Source: Methylorubrum populi (lineage in GTDB: Bacteria > Pseudomonadota > Alphaproteobacteria > Rhizobiales > Beijerinckiaceae). From it: 64,000 nucleotides of DNA. The notes under the pieces are model-generated. The model was not told the DNA's origin. It made no database searches and saw only the letters and a list, made by a program, of their open reading frames with translations. Position 1 is the first letter of the stretch, and each line of letters starts with the position of its first letter. Position numbers and translations under genes: made by a program. The stretch spans positions 124,001 to 188,000 of the forward strand of contig DYYG01000035.1 in assembly GCA_020741775.1 (NCBI GenBank), read 5' to 3'. Shown piece by piece: positions 56,106-64,000 of this stretch.

Positions 56106-57335
56106 TCAGACGATGCGTCGGTCCAGCCGAATGATGCGGCAGGGGTCTCCCGTCTTGGCCGGGGGCGCGTGCGGCGGGCGGATCAGCAGGGCCTCGCTGG
56201 TACCGAGCACCGAAAGCATCGACGAATCCTGACGCGACTCCGGATGGGCGACCGGCAACCGGTCGGGCGCCGTGTCGAGGCGGGTGCGCAGGTAATCCTG
56301 GCGCCCGTCATTCTCCGGCATGTCGCGGCCGAGGAGAGCAGGCTCGCTGCGGTCCTCACCGGCACGCGGGTCGCCCAGCAGCGCGCGGATCGCCGGCACC
56401 ACGAACAGGAGGCCGCAAACGATGGAGGAGACCGGATTGCCCGGCAGGCCGATCACCGTCATCGGTCCGAGCCGGCCGTGCATCAGCGGCTTGCCGGGGC
56501 GGAGCGCGACCCGCCAGAAACCGAGTTCCAGCCCTTCGGCACCGAGGGCCGCCTGGACGAGATCGTGATCGCCGACGGAGGCACCGCCCAGGGTGACGAG
56601 AAGATCGGCGCCGGCGGTGCGGGCGCGGCCGATGGCGCCGCGCAGGCTCTCGAGATCGTCCGGGACGATGCCGAGATCGATCGGCTCCGCCCCTGCCTCC
56701 AGGCTCAGCGCCGAGAGCGCGAGGCCGTTCGAGGCGACGATCTGATCCCACGCCGCCGGCTCGCCCGGCCGGACCAGTTCGTCGCCGGTGGCGAGCACGG
56801 CGATACGGGGCTTGCGCCGCACGGGAAGCGTCGCGTGGCCGGCGCTCGCCGCGAGGGCGAGGCGGCGAGCATCGAGGGTGTCGCCGGCCCGCAGCAGCGT
56901 CTCGCCCTCACCGAAGTCGAGACCCGCCCGGCGCAGGAAGCGGCCCGCCGCCACCGGTTCGCGTGCGGTGACGGTCTCGCCATCCGCCTCGGCATTTTCC
57001 TGGATCAGGATCGCATCGGCGCCCGCCGGCACCGGCGCGCCGGTGAAGATGCGGACCGTCTCACCCGGTCCGAGCGTGCCGGAGAACCCGTGACCGGCCG
57101 CACTGGTGCCGATCAGGCGCAGGCGCGCGGGAATCGTCGCCAGATCGGCCGCCCGAACGGCGTAGCCATCCATGGCGGAGGCGGGGAAGGGGGGCTGGGT
57201 CCGGGTCGCGGCGAGGTCGGCGGCGAGGGTGCGGCCGGCAGCCAGCGCGATGGGAATGTCCTCGGCCTCGACCGGGCCGAGGATGGCAGCGAGAATCCTG
57301 TCGAGCGCCTCGGCGACGGGCAGCAGAGCCTTCAA
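56106..57335 (-). CDS. moeA: Molybdopterin molybdenumtransferase MoeA
   Basis: 409 residues from a TTG at 57335. This start has GGAGG seven bases upstream and overlaps the moaC stop as TTGA; an in-frame ATG at 57356 lacks any ribosome site. Domains: [49 protein letters not shown], ending in domain IV. Inserts molybdate into adenylylated molybdopterin. Confidence 0.95.
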   Translation of the reverse strand: MKALLPVAEALDRILAAILGPVEAEDIPIALAAGRTLAADLAATRTQPPFPASAMDGYAVRAADLATIPARLRLIGTSAAGHGFSGTLGPGETVRIFTGAPVPAGADAILIQENAEADGETVTAREPVAAGRFLRRAGLDFGEGETLLRAGDTLDARRLALAASAGHATLPVRRKPRIAVLATGDELVRPGEPAAWDQIVASNGLALSALSLEAGAEPIDLGIVPDDLESLRGAIGRARTAGADLLVTLGGASVGDHDLVQAALGAEGLELGFWRVALRPGKPLMHGRLGPMTVIGLPGNPVSSIVCGLLFVVPAIRALLGDPRAGEDRSEPALLGRDMPENDGRQDYLRTRLDTAPDRLPVAHPESRQDSSMLSVLGTSEALLIRPPHAPPAKTGDPCRIIRLDRRIV

Positions 57336-57823
57336 GCCCCGTCCTCCGCGCGCCACTGCCCGGATTTGCCGCCGTCCTTCGACAGCAGCCGGATGCCCTC
57401 GATGCGCATGCCGCGATCGGCGGCCTTGACCATGTCGTAGACCGTGAGACAGGCCACCGAGACGGCGGTGAGCGCCTCCATCTCGACCCCAGTCTGGCCC
57501 TGCACCTTCACCTCGGCGGTCAGCCGCAGGCCCGGCAGGGCGTCGTCCGGCTCGCAGGTCAGCCGCACCTTGGTCAGCAGCAGGGGATGGCAGAGCGGGA
57601 TCAGCTCGTGGGTGCGCTTGGCGGCCATGATGCCGGCGAGCCGCGCGGTGCCGATCACGTCGCCCTTCTTGGCGTCGCCCTCGCGGATCAGCGCCAGGGT
57701 CTCCGGGCGCATCACCACCGCGCCCTCGGCCACGGCGGTGCGCGAGGTCGCGGCCTTGTCCGAGACATCGACCATGTTGGCCGCGCCGGTCCGGTCGATA
57801 TGGGTAAGGGTGGGGCCGCTCAC
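57332..57823 (-). CDS. moaC: Cyclic pyranopterin monophosphate synthase MoaC
   Basis: 163 residues. [43 protein letters not shown] and [24 protein letters not shown] are MoaC marks. Acts with MoaA on GTP to give cPMP. ATGA overlap with trpC, TTGA overlap with moeA: one polycistronic message. Confidence 0.97.
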   Translation of the reverse strand: MSGPTLTHIDRTGAANMVDVSDKAATSRTAVAEGAVVMRPETLALIREGDAKKGDVIGTARLAGIMAAKRTHELIPLCHPLLLTKVRLTCEPDDALPGLRLTAEVKVQGQTGVEMEALTAVSVACLTVYDMVKAADRGMRIEGIRLLSKDGGKSGQWRAEDGA

Positions 57824-58677
57824 CGGCCGGAATCTCCGAACAGTAGGGCCTTCGTGGCCGCCGTCACGTCGGCTTGCCGCATCAGGCTCTCGCCGACGAG
57901 GATGGTGTTGAGCCCGTGCTCCTTGAGCCGCAGCACTTCGGCATGGCTGCCGATCCCGCTCTCGGCCACGGCGATCCGGTCGGCCGGGATACCGGGCCGC
58001 AGATCGATCGCCGTCTCGAACGAGACCTCGAAAGTCTTGAGATTGCGGTTGTTGACGCCGACGAGCCGGCTGCCGAGGGGGAGGGCCCGCTCCAGCTCCT
58101 CAGCGTCGTGGACCTCGACCAGCACATCCATGCCGAGATCGTGGGCGGTCTCGGTGATGGCGGCGGCCTCCGCATCGTCGAGGCAGGCCATGATGACGAG
58201 GACGCAATCGGCGCCCCAGGAACGGGCCTCGTAGACCTGATACGGCTCGAACAGAAAATCCTTGCGCAGCACCGGCAAGGCGCAGGCCGCGCGGGCCTCG
58301 ATCAGGAAGTCCGGCGCGCCCTGGAAGGAGGGCGTGTCGGTGAGCACCGAGAGACAGGTGGCGCCGCCTTTCGCGTAGGCCTCGGCCAGGGTCGCCGGAT
58401 CGAAATCGGCACGGATCAGCCCCTTGGAGGGCGAAGCCTTCTTGATCTCGGCGATCAGCGCCGGCCGGCCCTCGGCGATATGCGCGGCGACGGCATCGGC
58501 GAAGCCCCGGGGCGGCTCGGCCTTGGCAACAAGCTTTTCGAGCTTGGCCAGGGGCACGCGCAGTTTCGCTTCGGCGATTTCCCGGCGCTTATAGGCCTCG
58601 ATCCGCGCCAGCACGCTCGCCCGCTCCGGCGCCGTGGAAGCGGCACTGACGGTCACGTCGGCCACGATGTCGTCCAT
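57820..58677 (-). CDS. trpC: Indole-3-glycerol phosphate synthase
   Basis: 285 residues from ATG 58677. TIM barrel with [58 protein letters not shown] and AVAESGI. Converts CdRP to IGP. Slightly longer than usual because of ~20 N-terminal residues ([20 protein letters not shown]); a shorter start is possible. Confidence 0.95.
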   Translation of the reverse strand: MDDIVADVTVSAASTAPERASVLARIEAYKRREIAEAKLRVPLAKLEKLVAKAEPPRGFADAVAAHIAEGRPALIAEIKKASPSKGLIRADFDPATLAEAYAKGGATCLSVLTDTPSFQGAPDFLIEARAACALPVLRKDFLFEPYQVYEARSWGADCVLVIMACLDDAEAAAITETAHDLGMDVLVEVHDAEELERALPLGSRLVGVNNRNLKTFEVSFETAIDLRPGIPADRIAVAESGIGSHAEVLRLKEHGLNTILVGESLMRQADVTAATKALLFGDSGR

Positions 58678-58711
58678 CGGTAGATCCTTAGAACCGGCTG
58701 AAGGCCGTCTA

Positions 58712-59725
58712 TCACGCATTCGAAACGGCGACGAGCCGGGCGAGGGTGGCCCGTGCGGCCCCCGAATCGATCGCGGCCTGCGCCCGGGCGACGCCCTCGG
58801 CCAGCGAGCCGGCGGCCCCCGCGACCACGAGGCCCGCGCCGGCATTCAGGACGGCGATGTCGCGGTAGGCGCTCGGCGTGCCCTCCAGGACGGCGCGCAG
58901 GGCGGCGGCGTTGTGCTCGGGATCGCCGCCGCGCAGGTCGTCCAGGGTGACCAGCGGCAGCCCGACCTCGCGCGGGTCGATGGTGAAGCGGGACAATGCC
59001 CCGTCCTCCAGCGCCACCACGGCGGTCGGGCCGGTGGTGGTGATCTCGTCGAGTCCGTCCGACCCGTGCACGGTCCAGACCCGGCGGCTGCCGAGGGTCG
59101 CCAGCACCCGCGTCAGCGGCTCGGCCCAGGCGGGGCGCGAGACGCCGAAGATCTGCGCCGTGACGCCGGCCGGGTTCGAGAGCGGGCCGAGCATGTTGAA
59201 GATGGTGCGGAACGGCAATTCGCTGCGCACCGGCGCGACGTGGCGCATGGCGCCGTGATGCGTCTGCGCGAACATGAAGCAGAGCCCGGCCTCCGAGAGG
59301 CAGCGGGCCAGGGCTTCGGGCGGAAGGCCGATCTTGACGCCGAGCGCGGCGAGCACATCGGCCGCGCCGGAGCGGGAGGTGGCGGCACGGTTGCCGTGCT
59401 TGGCCACCGTCACGCCGCAGGCGGCGGTGAGGATCGCGGCGAGCGTCGAGACGTTGTAGCTGCCCGAATGGTCGCCGCCGGTGCCGACGATGTCGATGGC
59501 CCCCTGGGGCGCAGCGACCGGCAGCATCCGCGCCCGCATCGCCGAAACCGCGCCGACGATCTCGTCCTCGCTCTCGCCGCGGACGGAGAGGGCGGTGAGG
59601 AAGGCGCCGGCCTGGATCGGCGTGACCTCGCCCGACAGCAGGTCGTCGAAGGCGGCGCGGGCCTGCTCGCGGCTCAGCGCGGCGCCGGCCGCGACGGTCG
59701 CGAGATGGGATTTGAAGGCATCCAT
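58712..59725 (-). CDS. trpD: Anthranilate phosphoribosyltransferase
   Basis: 337 residues. PRPP site [69 protein letters not shown], and [14 protein letters not shown] are family marks. 34 bp before trpC. 138 bp separate it from trpG, containing a palindromic repeat. Confidence 0.97.
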   Translation of the reverse strand: MDAFKSHLATVAAGAALSREQARAAFDDLLSGEVTPIQAGAFLTALSVRGESEDEIVGAVSAMRARMLPVAAPQGAIDIVGTGGDHSGSYNVSTLAAILTAACGVTVAKHGNRAATSRSGAADVLAALGVKIGLPPEALARCLSEAGLCFMFAQTHHGAMRHVAPVRSELPFRTIFNMLGPLSNPAGVTAQIFGVSRPAWAEPLTRVLATLGSRRVWTVHGSDGLDEITTTGPTAVVALEDGALSRFTIDPREVGLPLVTLDDLRGGDPEHNAAALRAVLEGTPSAYRDIAVLNAGAGLVVAGAAGSLAEGVARAQAAIDSGAARATLARLVAVSNA

Positions 59726-59748
59726 CGGGATCGAAACTCTGTTCGAGC

Positions 59749-59770
59749 CCTCTCCCCTCCGCGGGAGAGG
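59749..59770. repeat. Extragenic palindromic repeat between trpG and trpD
   Basis: Perfect 8-bp stem CCTCTCCC/GGGAGAGG with CTCCGC loop, followed by a second GC-rich palindromic stretch to about 59795. This style of CTCTCCCC repeat is widely scattered between genes in Methylobacterium and relatives. Copy number cannot be counted here. Confidence 0.6.
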
Positions 59771-59863
59771 CCGGCCCGCGAGGCGGGTCGGGTGAGGAAA
59801 GCAACGGTTCCGGGATCACCCGAGCCGTCCCCCCCTCCCCATCAGGGGACGGGAGTGGAGCCG

Positions 59864-60478
59864 TCAATGCACGCCGGGAACGCCCTTGTCACGCTCGGCA
59901 CGCCACGCCGCCGCGATATCGAGGAAGTTGCGCAGGATCTGCGTGCCGTGGTTCGAGAGGATGCTCTCGGGATGGAACTGCACGCCGTGGACCGGCAGCG
60001 CGCGATGCTGCAGCCCCATGATCAGCCCGTCCGCCTCGGCGGTGACCGCGAGATCCTTCGGGCAGCTCGCGCGATCCACCACCAGCGAATGGTAGCGCGT
60101 GGCCGAAAATCCCTCATTGATGCCGCGGAAGATGCCCTTGGCCTCGTGGCGGATGGTCGAGATCTTGCCGTGCATGGGGGAGGGCGCGCGCACCACATCG
60201 CCGCCATAGGCCTGCCCGATGGTCTGGAGCCCGAGACAGACACCGAAGATCGGGATCTCGGCCCCCAACTCCTTCACCACGTCGAGACAGATGCCGGCCT
60301 CGTTCGGGGTGCAGGGGCCCGGCGACAGCACCAGCGCGTCCGGCGCCCGCTCGCGGATACCGGCCACGTCGATCTGATCGTTGCGCACCACATCGATCCG
60401 CCCGCAGAGCGGGCCGATCAGGTGGACGAGATTCCAAGTGAAGGAATCGTAGTTGTCGATGACGAGGACGTTGGACAT
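59864..60478 (-). CDS. trpG: Anthranilate synthase glutaminase subunit
   Basis: 204 residues from ATG 60478. Class I glutaminase: VIDNYDSFTWNLVHL, LSPGPCTPNEAG, catalytic Cys in GVCLGLQTIGQAYGG, His-Glu in FHPESILSN. Partner of TrpE. It is separated from trpE by 206 bp carrying a repeat element, unlike the tighter trpE-trpG spacing expected. Confidence 0.96.
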   Translation of the reverse strand: MSNVLVIDNYDSFTWNLVHLIGPLCGRIDVVRNDQIDVAGIRERAPDALVLSPGPCTPNEAGICLDVVKELGAEIPIFGVCLGLQTIGQAYGGDVVRAPSPMHGKISTIRHEAKGIFRGINEGFSATRYHSLVVDRASCPKDLAVTAEADGLIMGLQHRALPVHGVQFHPESILSNHGTQILRNFLDIAAAWRAERDKGVPGVH

Positions 60479-60513
60479 CGAACCCAGCCGTGGCGTCTTG
60501 CGTCCCATCCACA

Positions 60514-60610
60514 CCCTTATCCTGAGCGGCTTCGACGGATCTCCCAGGGGATCGCGCGGGATCTGGAAGATCCTTCGAGGCCCGCCGACGCGGGCACCTC
60601 AGGATGAGGG
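60514..60610. repeat. REP-like extragenic element between trpE and trpG
   Basis: About 97 bp bounded by imperfect inverted ends: left arm CCCTTATCCTGAGCGGCTTC, right arm (reversed) CCCTCATCCTGAGGTGCCCG, with a further internal GGATC..GGATCTGGAAGATCC palindrome. The ends TATCCTGAG and CTCAGGATGA are typical of dispersed intergenic repeats in this genus. It lies wholly between the two genes. Confidence 0.7.
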
Positions 60611-60684
60611 GGTGGGTGGGGTTGAACCTCTTCGAAGGGGTGGCGAGCGCCGGGCGGCAAGTCAAGGCGGCCTGAGCGCGCCGC

Positions 60685-62205
60685 CTACTGCCCGCGCTTT
60701 GCCCGGCTCGCGAACTGCACCGCATCCTCCGCCGCGCGGAACAGGGCCCGCGCCTTGTTCACGCATTCCTGCTGCTCGGAATGCGGGTCGGAATCGTAGA
60801 CGATGCCGGCGCCGGCCTGCACGTGCATGCGGCCGTCCTTCACGATGGCAGTGCGCAGGACGATGCAGGTATCCATCTCGCCCCGTGCCCCGAAATAGCC
60901 GATGCAGCCGCCATAGGGCCCGCGCTTCTCGCGCTCCAGCTCGTCGATGATCTCCATCGCCCGCACCTTCGGCGCGCCGGAGACGGTGCCGGCCGGGAAG
61001 CCGGCGGAGAGGGCCGAGAGGGCATCGTGCGCGGGATCGAGATCGCCCTCGACGTTCGAGACGATGTGCATGACCTGGGAATAGTATTCCAGGAAGAATG
61101 AGTCGGTGACGGTGACGCTGCCGATCTTCGAGACCCGGCCGACATCGTTGCGGCCGAGATCCAACAGCATCAGATGCTCGGACCGCTCCTTCGGATCGGC
61201 CAGGAGTTCCGCGGCCAAAGCCTTGTCCTCGGCGGGGGTGGCGCCGCGACGGCGGGTGCCGGCGATGGGACGGATCGTGACCTTGTCGTCGCGCACCCGC
61301 ACCAGGATTTCCGGAGACGAGCAGACGACCTGAAAACCCTCGAAATCGAGGTAGCACAGGAACGGCGCCGGATTCGTGCGGCGCAGGGAGCGGTAGAGCG
61401 CGAAGGCCGGCAGCGTGAAGGGCGCCTCGAAACGCTGTGACAGCACCACTTGGAAGATGTCGCCCGCGACGATGTACTCTTTCGCCTTGGCGACCATCGC
61501 CAGGAACTGGTCCGGCTCGGTGTTCGAGACCGGCGAGGGCAGGGGAAGGCTCGACACATCCAGGCGCGCCTCGACCGGCAGCGGCCCTTCGAGGGCGGCC
61601 GCGACCCGGTCGAGCCGCTCCTGTGCCGCCTCCAGCGCCGCCTTGGCGCTGATGCCGGCGGCGGGGCGCACGGGCGTCACCACGGTGAGCGCGTCGGCCA
61701 CCGCATCGAACACCACCATCACCCGCGGCCGCACGAGGATCGCATCCGGCACGCCGAGGGGATCCGGATTGGGCTCCGGCAGCCGCTCCATGGCGCGGAC
61801 CATGTCGTAGCCGAGATAGCCGAACAGGCCCGCCGCCATCGGCGGCAGGGCGGCGCTCTCGGCATCGTCCCCCACCGCGCTCTCGGCGATCAGCGCCCGC
61901 AACGAGGCGAGCGGTGCCCGCTCGTCGGCCACGAAATCGGTGAGCGCGGCGTCGCGGGCGATCTCCGGGCGCCCGTCGCGGCAGCGCCAGATCAAATCGG
62001 GATCGAGTCCGATCATCGAGTAGCGCCCGCGCACCGCGCCGCCCTCGACCGATTCGAGCAGGAAGCCGGGGCCGGCATGACCGGCCTTCAGCTTCAGGAA
62101 GGCGGCGACCGGCGTCTCAAGGTCGGCCACCAGGGTCAGGCCGAGCAGGCTCGCCCGCCCGGCCTCGTAGGCGCGCGCCACCGCCTCGTGCGCAGGCTCG
62201 ATCAT
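60685..62205 (-). CDS. trpE: Anthranilate synthase component I
   Basis: 506 residues from ATG 62205. Tryptophan-feedback motif LLESVEGGAVRGRYSMIG near residue 49, chorismate-binding domain with SPEILVRVRDDKVTIRPIAGTRRRG, LDLGRNDVGRVSK, FPAGTVSGAPKVRAMEII, and IVYDSDPHSEQQECVNKARAL. Makes anthranilate with TrpG. 29 bp after the foldase gene, so likely cotranscribed. No leader peptide or attenuator fits in that gap. Confidence 0.97.
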   Translation of the reverse strand: MIEPAHEAVARAYEAGRASLLGLTLVADLETPVAAFLKLKAGHAGPGFLLESVEGGAVRGRYSMIGLDPDLIWRCRDGRPEIARDAALTDFVADERAPLASLRALIAESAVGDDAESAALPPMAAGLFGYLGYDMVRAMERLPEPNPDPLGVPDAILVRPRVMVVFDAVADALTVVTPVRPAAGISAKAALEAAQERLDRVAAALEGPLPVEARLDVSSLPLPSPVSNTEPDQFLAMVAKAKEYIVAGDIFQVVLSQRFEAPFTLPAFALYRSLRRTNPAPFLCYLDFEGFQVVCSSPEILVRVRDDKVTIRPIAGTRRRGATPAEDKALAAELLADPKERSEHLMLLDLGRNDVGRVSKIGSVTVTDSFFLEYYSQVMHIVSNVEGDLDPAHDALSALSAGFPAGTVSGAPKVRAMEIIDELEREKRGPYGGCIGYFGARGEMDTCIVLRTAIVKDGRMHVQAGAGIVYDSDPHSEQQECVNKARALFRAAEDAVQFASRAKRGQ

Positions 62206-62234
62206 CGGCAGGACCTCAAACCTCAGGCAAGACC

Positions 62235-64000
62235 TCAATACTCACCGCCGAGGGCGCGGCGGAGGGCGGTCTGGTTGACGTTCACCCCCGCGCTCTTCTG
62301 CACCTCGGCGATGAACTCGCCGAGCACATCGTCGGCCAGAGCCGTGCGCAGCGACGTCACAAGCTGACGATCGCTCGGCGTCCCGGCGACGAAGGCCGGC
62401 ACCGTCGCGGCGGTGACCTTGAACGCCGCGCGGCCGTCGCCGGAGGGGGCGGACGCGGCCTTGCCCACGGGGGTCGTGAAGATGCGCTCGACGATGTCGC
62501 CGGAGAGGTCGTCCTTCGTCTGGTTGCGGCCGAGATCGACCACCTGCTTCAGGGGCAGGCCAGTTTCCTGCGCCACGGCCTCGATCGCCTCGCCCTTCTC
62601 CAGGCGCTCGGTCAGCTCCTTGGACTTGGCGACGAGACGCTTGGCGATCTCGGCCTGGGTCCAGCCCTTCACCGCCTCGTCGCGCACCTCGGACAGCGGC
62701 TTCTCGTGGGAGGGATCGATCTTGACGACGTCGTACCAGATCGTGCCGCCGGTCTTGGTGCGCAGGGCCTCGGTGTCGTTGCCGACATCGGCGCGGAAGG
62801 CGGCCGGCAACGTCGTCTCCTTGTCCGGGATGCCCTCGACCGGCTTGCCGGACGGATCGTTGCCCTGGGCATCGACCGCCGGGATGCTGAGGAGCGTCAG
62901 CCCCCGATCCTTGGCGATCTCGGCCAGAGGCTTGGCCGAGGCGCGGGCATCCTCGATGGCGTCCTGCGCCTTGTCGAACTCGCCGTCGCGGACGCGCTGC
63001 AGAGCGATCTCCTTGCGGATCTCGTCCTTCACCTCGTCGAACGGCTTGATGTCGCCGGGCTCGATGGCGGTGACGCGCAGAAGCACGGTGCCGAAGCGGC
63101 CCTTGACCGGCTCGCTCACCTTGCCCTGCTCCAGGGCGAAGGCGGCGTTGCCGACCGCCGGATCGAACAGCTCGGACTTGGTCAGGGTGCCGAGGTCGAG
63201 CTGCTTCGGATCGAGCCCGCGCTCGGCGGCCACCGCCTCGAACGGCTTCTCGCCGCTCTCGATCTTGGCCCGCGCCTCATTGGCGGCGGCCTCGTCGGGG
63301 AAGCTGATCTGCTGGATCGTGCGCCGCTCCGGCTTGCCGAACCGGTTGCGGTTGGCCTCGTAGACCTTGCGGGCCTCCTCTTCGGACACCGCCTCGGGCT
63401 TGGCCATCGCCGTGGGGTCCAGCACCAGCAGGTTGAGGCTGCGGTATTCGGGGGCGCGGAAGGAGGCCTTGTTGTTGTCGTAGTAGGCTGTCAGCTCCTC
63501 CTCGCTCGGCGCCGGGATCTCGCCCGCGGCGGAGGGGGCCAGGGTCAGCACGGCGGCGCTGCGGCGCTCGGTGCTGTAGCGGTGCACCGCCTCGCGGATG
63601 GCCTGGGGCACCGGCAGTTCGGCGACGATGGCATCCGCGAGCTGCAGGCGGGCGATGACCGAGCGCTGCTCACGCACGAACATCGCCTCGTTCAGACCGG
63701 CCCGCTGCAGCGTCTGGTAGAACAGGACCCGATCGAAGGTGCCGTTGGCGTTCTTGAAGCTCGGCTCATCCTGGATCGCCCGCAGCACCGCCGCGTCGGA
63801 GACGGCGAGCCCGAGATCGGTGGTCTTCTGGTCGAGGGCGGCCTCGGTGATGAGCTGGGAGAGCACCTGCCGCTCCAGGCCGAGCGAGCGGGCCTGATCC
63901 GGCGTCAGCGTCCGCTTGAGCTGGGCCTGATAGCGCTGAAGCTGATTCTGATAGGCGGTGCGCACCTCCTCGGCCGAGATCGGCGTCTTGCCGACCGTCG
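62235..64000 (-). CDS. PpiD-like peptidylprolyl isomerase / foldase (N terminus beyond window)
   Basis: The frame remains open to base 64000; the visible part is ~588 residues. N-terminal SurA_N-like helices (TPISAEEVRTAYQNQLQRYQAQLKRTLTPDQARSLG, LGLAVSDAAVLRAI), a PPIC parvulin core in the region QISFPDEAAANEARAKIESGEKPFEAVAAERGLDPKQLDLG, and a C-terminal SurA-like helical part. PpiD chaperones act on proteins leaving the Sec translocon, anchored by an N-terminal TM helix that is outside the window. Located upstream of trpE as in other alphaproteobacteria. Confidence 0.93.
   Translation of the reverse strand, partial: TVGKTPISAEEVRTAYQNQLQRYQAQLKRTLTPDQARSLGLERQVLSQLITEAALDQKTTDLGLAVSDAAVLRAIQDEPSFKNANGTFDRVLFYQTLQRAGLNEAMFVREQRSVIARLQLADAIVAELPVPQAIREAVHRYSTERRSAAVLTLAPSAAGEIPAPSEEELTAYYDNNKASFRAPEYRSLNLLVLDPTAMAKPEAVSEEEARKVYEANRNRFGKPERRTIQQISFPDEAAANEARAKIESGEKPFEAVAAERGLDPKQLDLGTLTKSELFDPAVGNAAFALEQGKVSEPVKGRFGTVLLRVTAIEPGDIKPFDEVKDEIRKEIALQRVRDGEFDKAQDAIEDARASAKPLAEIAKDRGLTLLSIPAVDAQGNDPSGKPVEGIPDKETTLPAAFRADVGNDTEALRTKTGGTIWYDVVKIDPSHEKPLSEVRDEAVKGWTQAEIAKRLVAKSKELTERLEKGEAIEAVAQETGLPLKQVVDLGRNQTKDDLSGDIVERIFTTPVGKAASAPSGDGRAAFKVTAATVPAFVAGTPSDRQLVTSLRTALADDVLGEFIAEVQKSAGVNVNQTALRRALGGEY

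Noticed and set aside
58634..60607. 657-codon plus-strand frame across trpD and trpG
   Set aside because: Antisense to two certain trp genes and the REP-like spacer; composition is that of a GC shadow.
62206..62234. trp leader peptide or attenuator before trpE
   Set aside because: Only 29 bp separate the foldase stop from the trpE start; there is no room for a leader peptide and hairpins.

Overview
The window reads as chromosomal DNA of a GC-rich alphaproteobacterium of the Hyphomicrobiales (Rhizobiales), most likely Methylobacterium/Methylorubrum. The sequence shows alphaproteobacterial marker genes: gcrA, popZ, an EipB-type envelope protein, lpxI instead of lpxH, an aerobic cob pathway, a GAAC-N7-GAAC SOS box and the trpC-moaC-moeA block. 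The genus is an inference from overall gene content and composition. Almost everything is core genome. I see no insertion sequence, prophage, CRISPR array or toxin-antitoxin module.

Layout. 0-10 kb: the end of a lytic transglycosylase, rplS, a PPK2 polyphosphate kinase, a DUF2490 envelope protein, an L,D-transpeptidase lipoprotein, accA coupled to a DUF1796 gene, 3-hydroxybutyrate dehydrogenase, a CsbD-like protein, malonyl-CoA decarboxylase and an unknown 68-residue protein. 10-18.5 kb: an MFS exporter and two split cobalamin gene groups (cobC and cbiB diverging; cobK-cobQ), with a DUF3616 protein and a zinc-finger DinB polymerase interspersed. 18.4-20.3 kb: eipB and gcrA. 20.5-26.2 kb: a complete pstSCAB-phoU-phoB operon with a three-half-site Pho box upstream and a hairpin between pstS and pstC. 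26.4-28.9 kb: a looser region with four small genes (coiled-coil, NepR-like, disordered, degenerate PilZ) and two tRNA genes (Asn, Cys).

29-40 kb: pcm, a TolC-type outer-membrane factor, popZ, valS coupled to a DUF2459 gene, a DegP-type protease with a clear terminator, and a chemoreceptor. 40-45.6 kb: two secreted unknown proteins, an aldo/keto reductase, a tartrate/malate dehydrogenase-like gene 9 bp from a BKACE (DUF849) gene, and an extreme Gly/Ala-rich DUF1236 protein. 45.7-56 kb: lexA with its SOS box, comEC overlapping it convergently, gltX, gltA, then fabZ-lpxA-lpxI-lpxB-DUF188 with 4-bp overlaps at each lpx junction. 56-64 kb: a PpiD-like foldase (cut by the window end), trpE, trpG, trpD, trpC, moaC, moeA, all on the minus strand, with two extragenic palindromic repeats inside the trp group.

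How they work together: the pst-pho operon with the polyphosphate kinase covers phosphate uptake and possible storage. The cob genes supply B12, which matters for methylmalonyl/ethylmalonyl-CoA chemistry in this group. LpxI/LpxA/LpxB with FabZ carry out early lipid A synthesis. GcrA and PopZ belong to the alphaproteobacterial cell-cycle and polarity machinery. The most useful second-look items are the Pho box and pstS/pstC hairpin, the dehydrogenase-BKACE pair, the NepR-like micro-ORF, the TTG start of moeA and the moved trp-moeA block next to fabZ.
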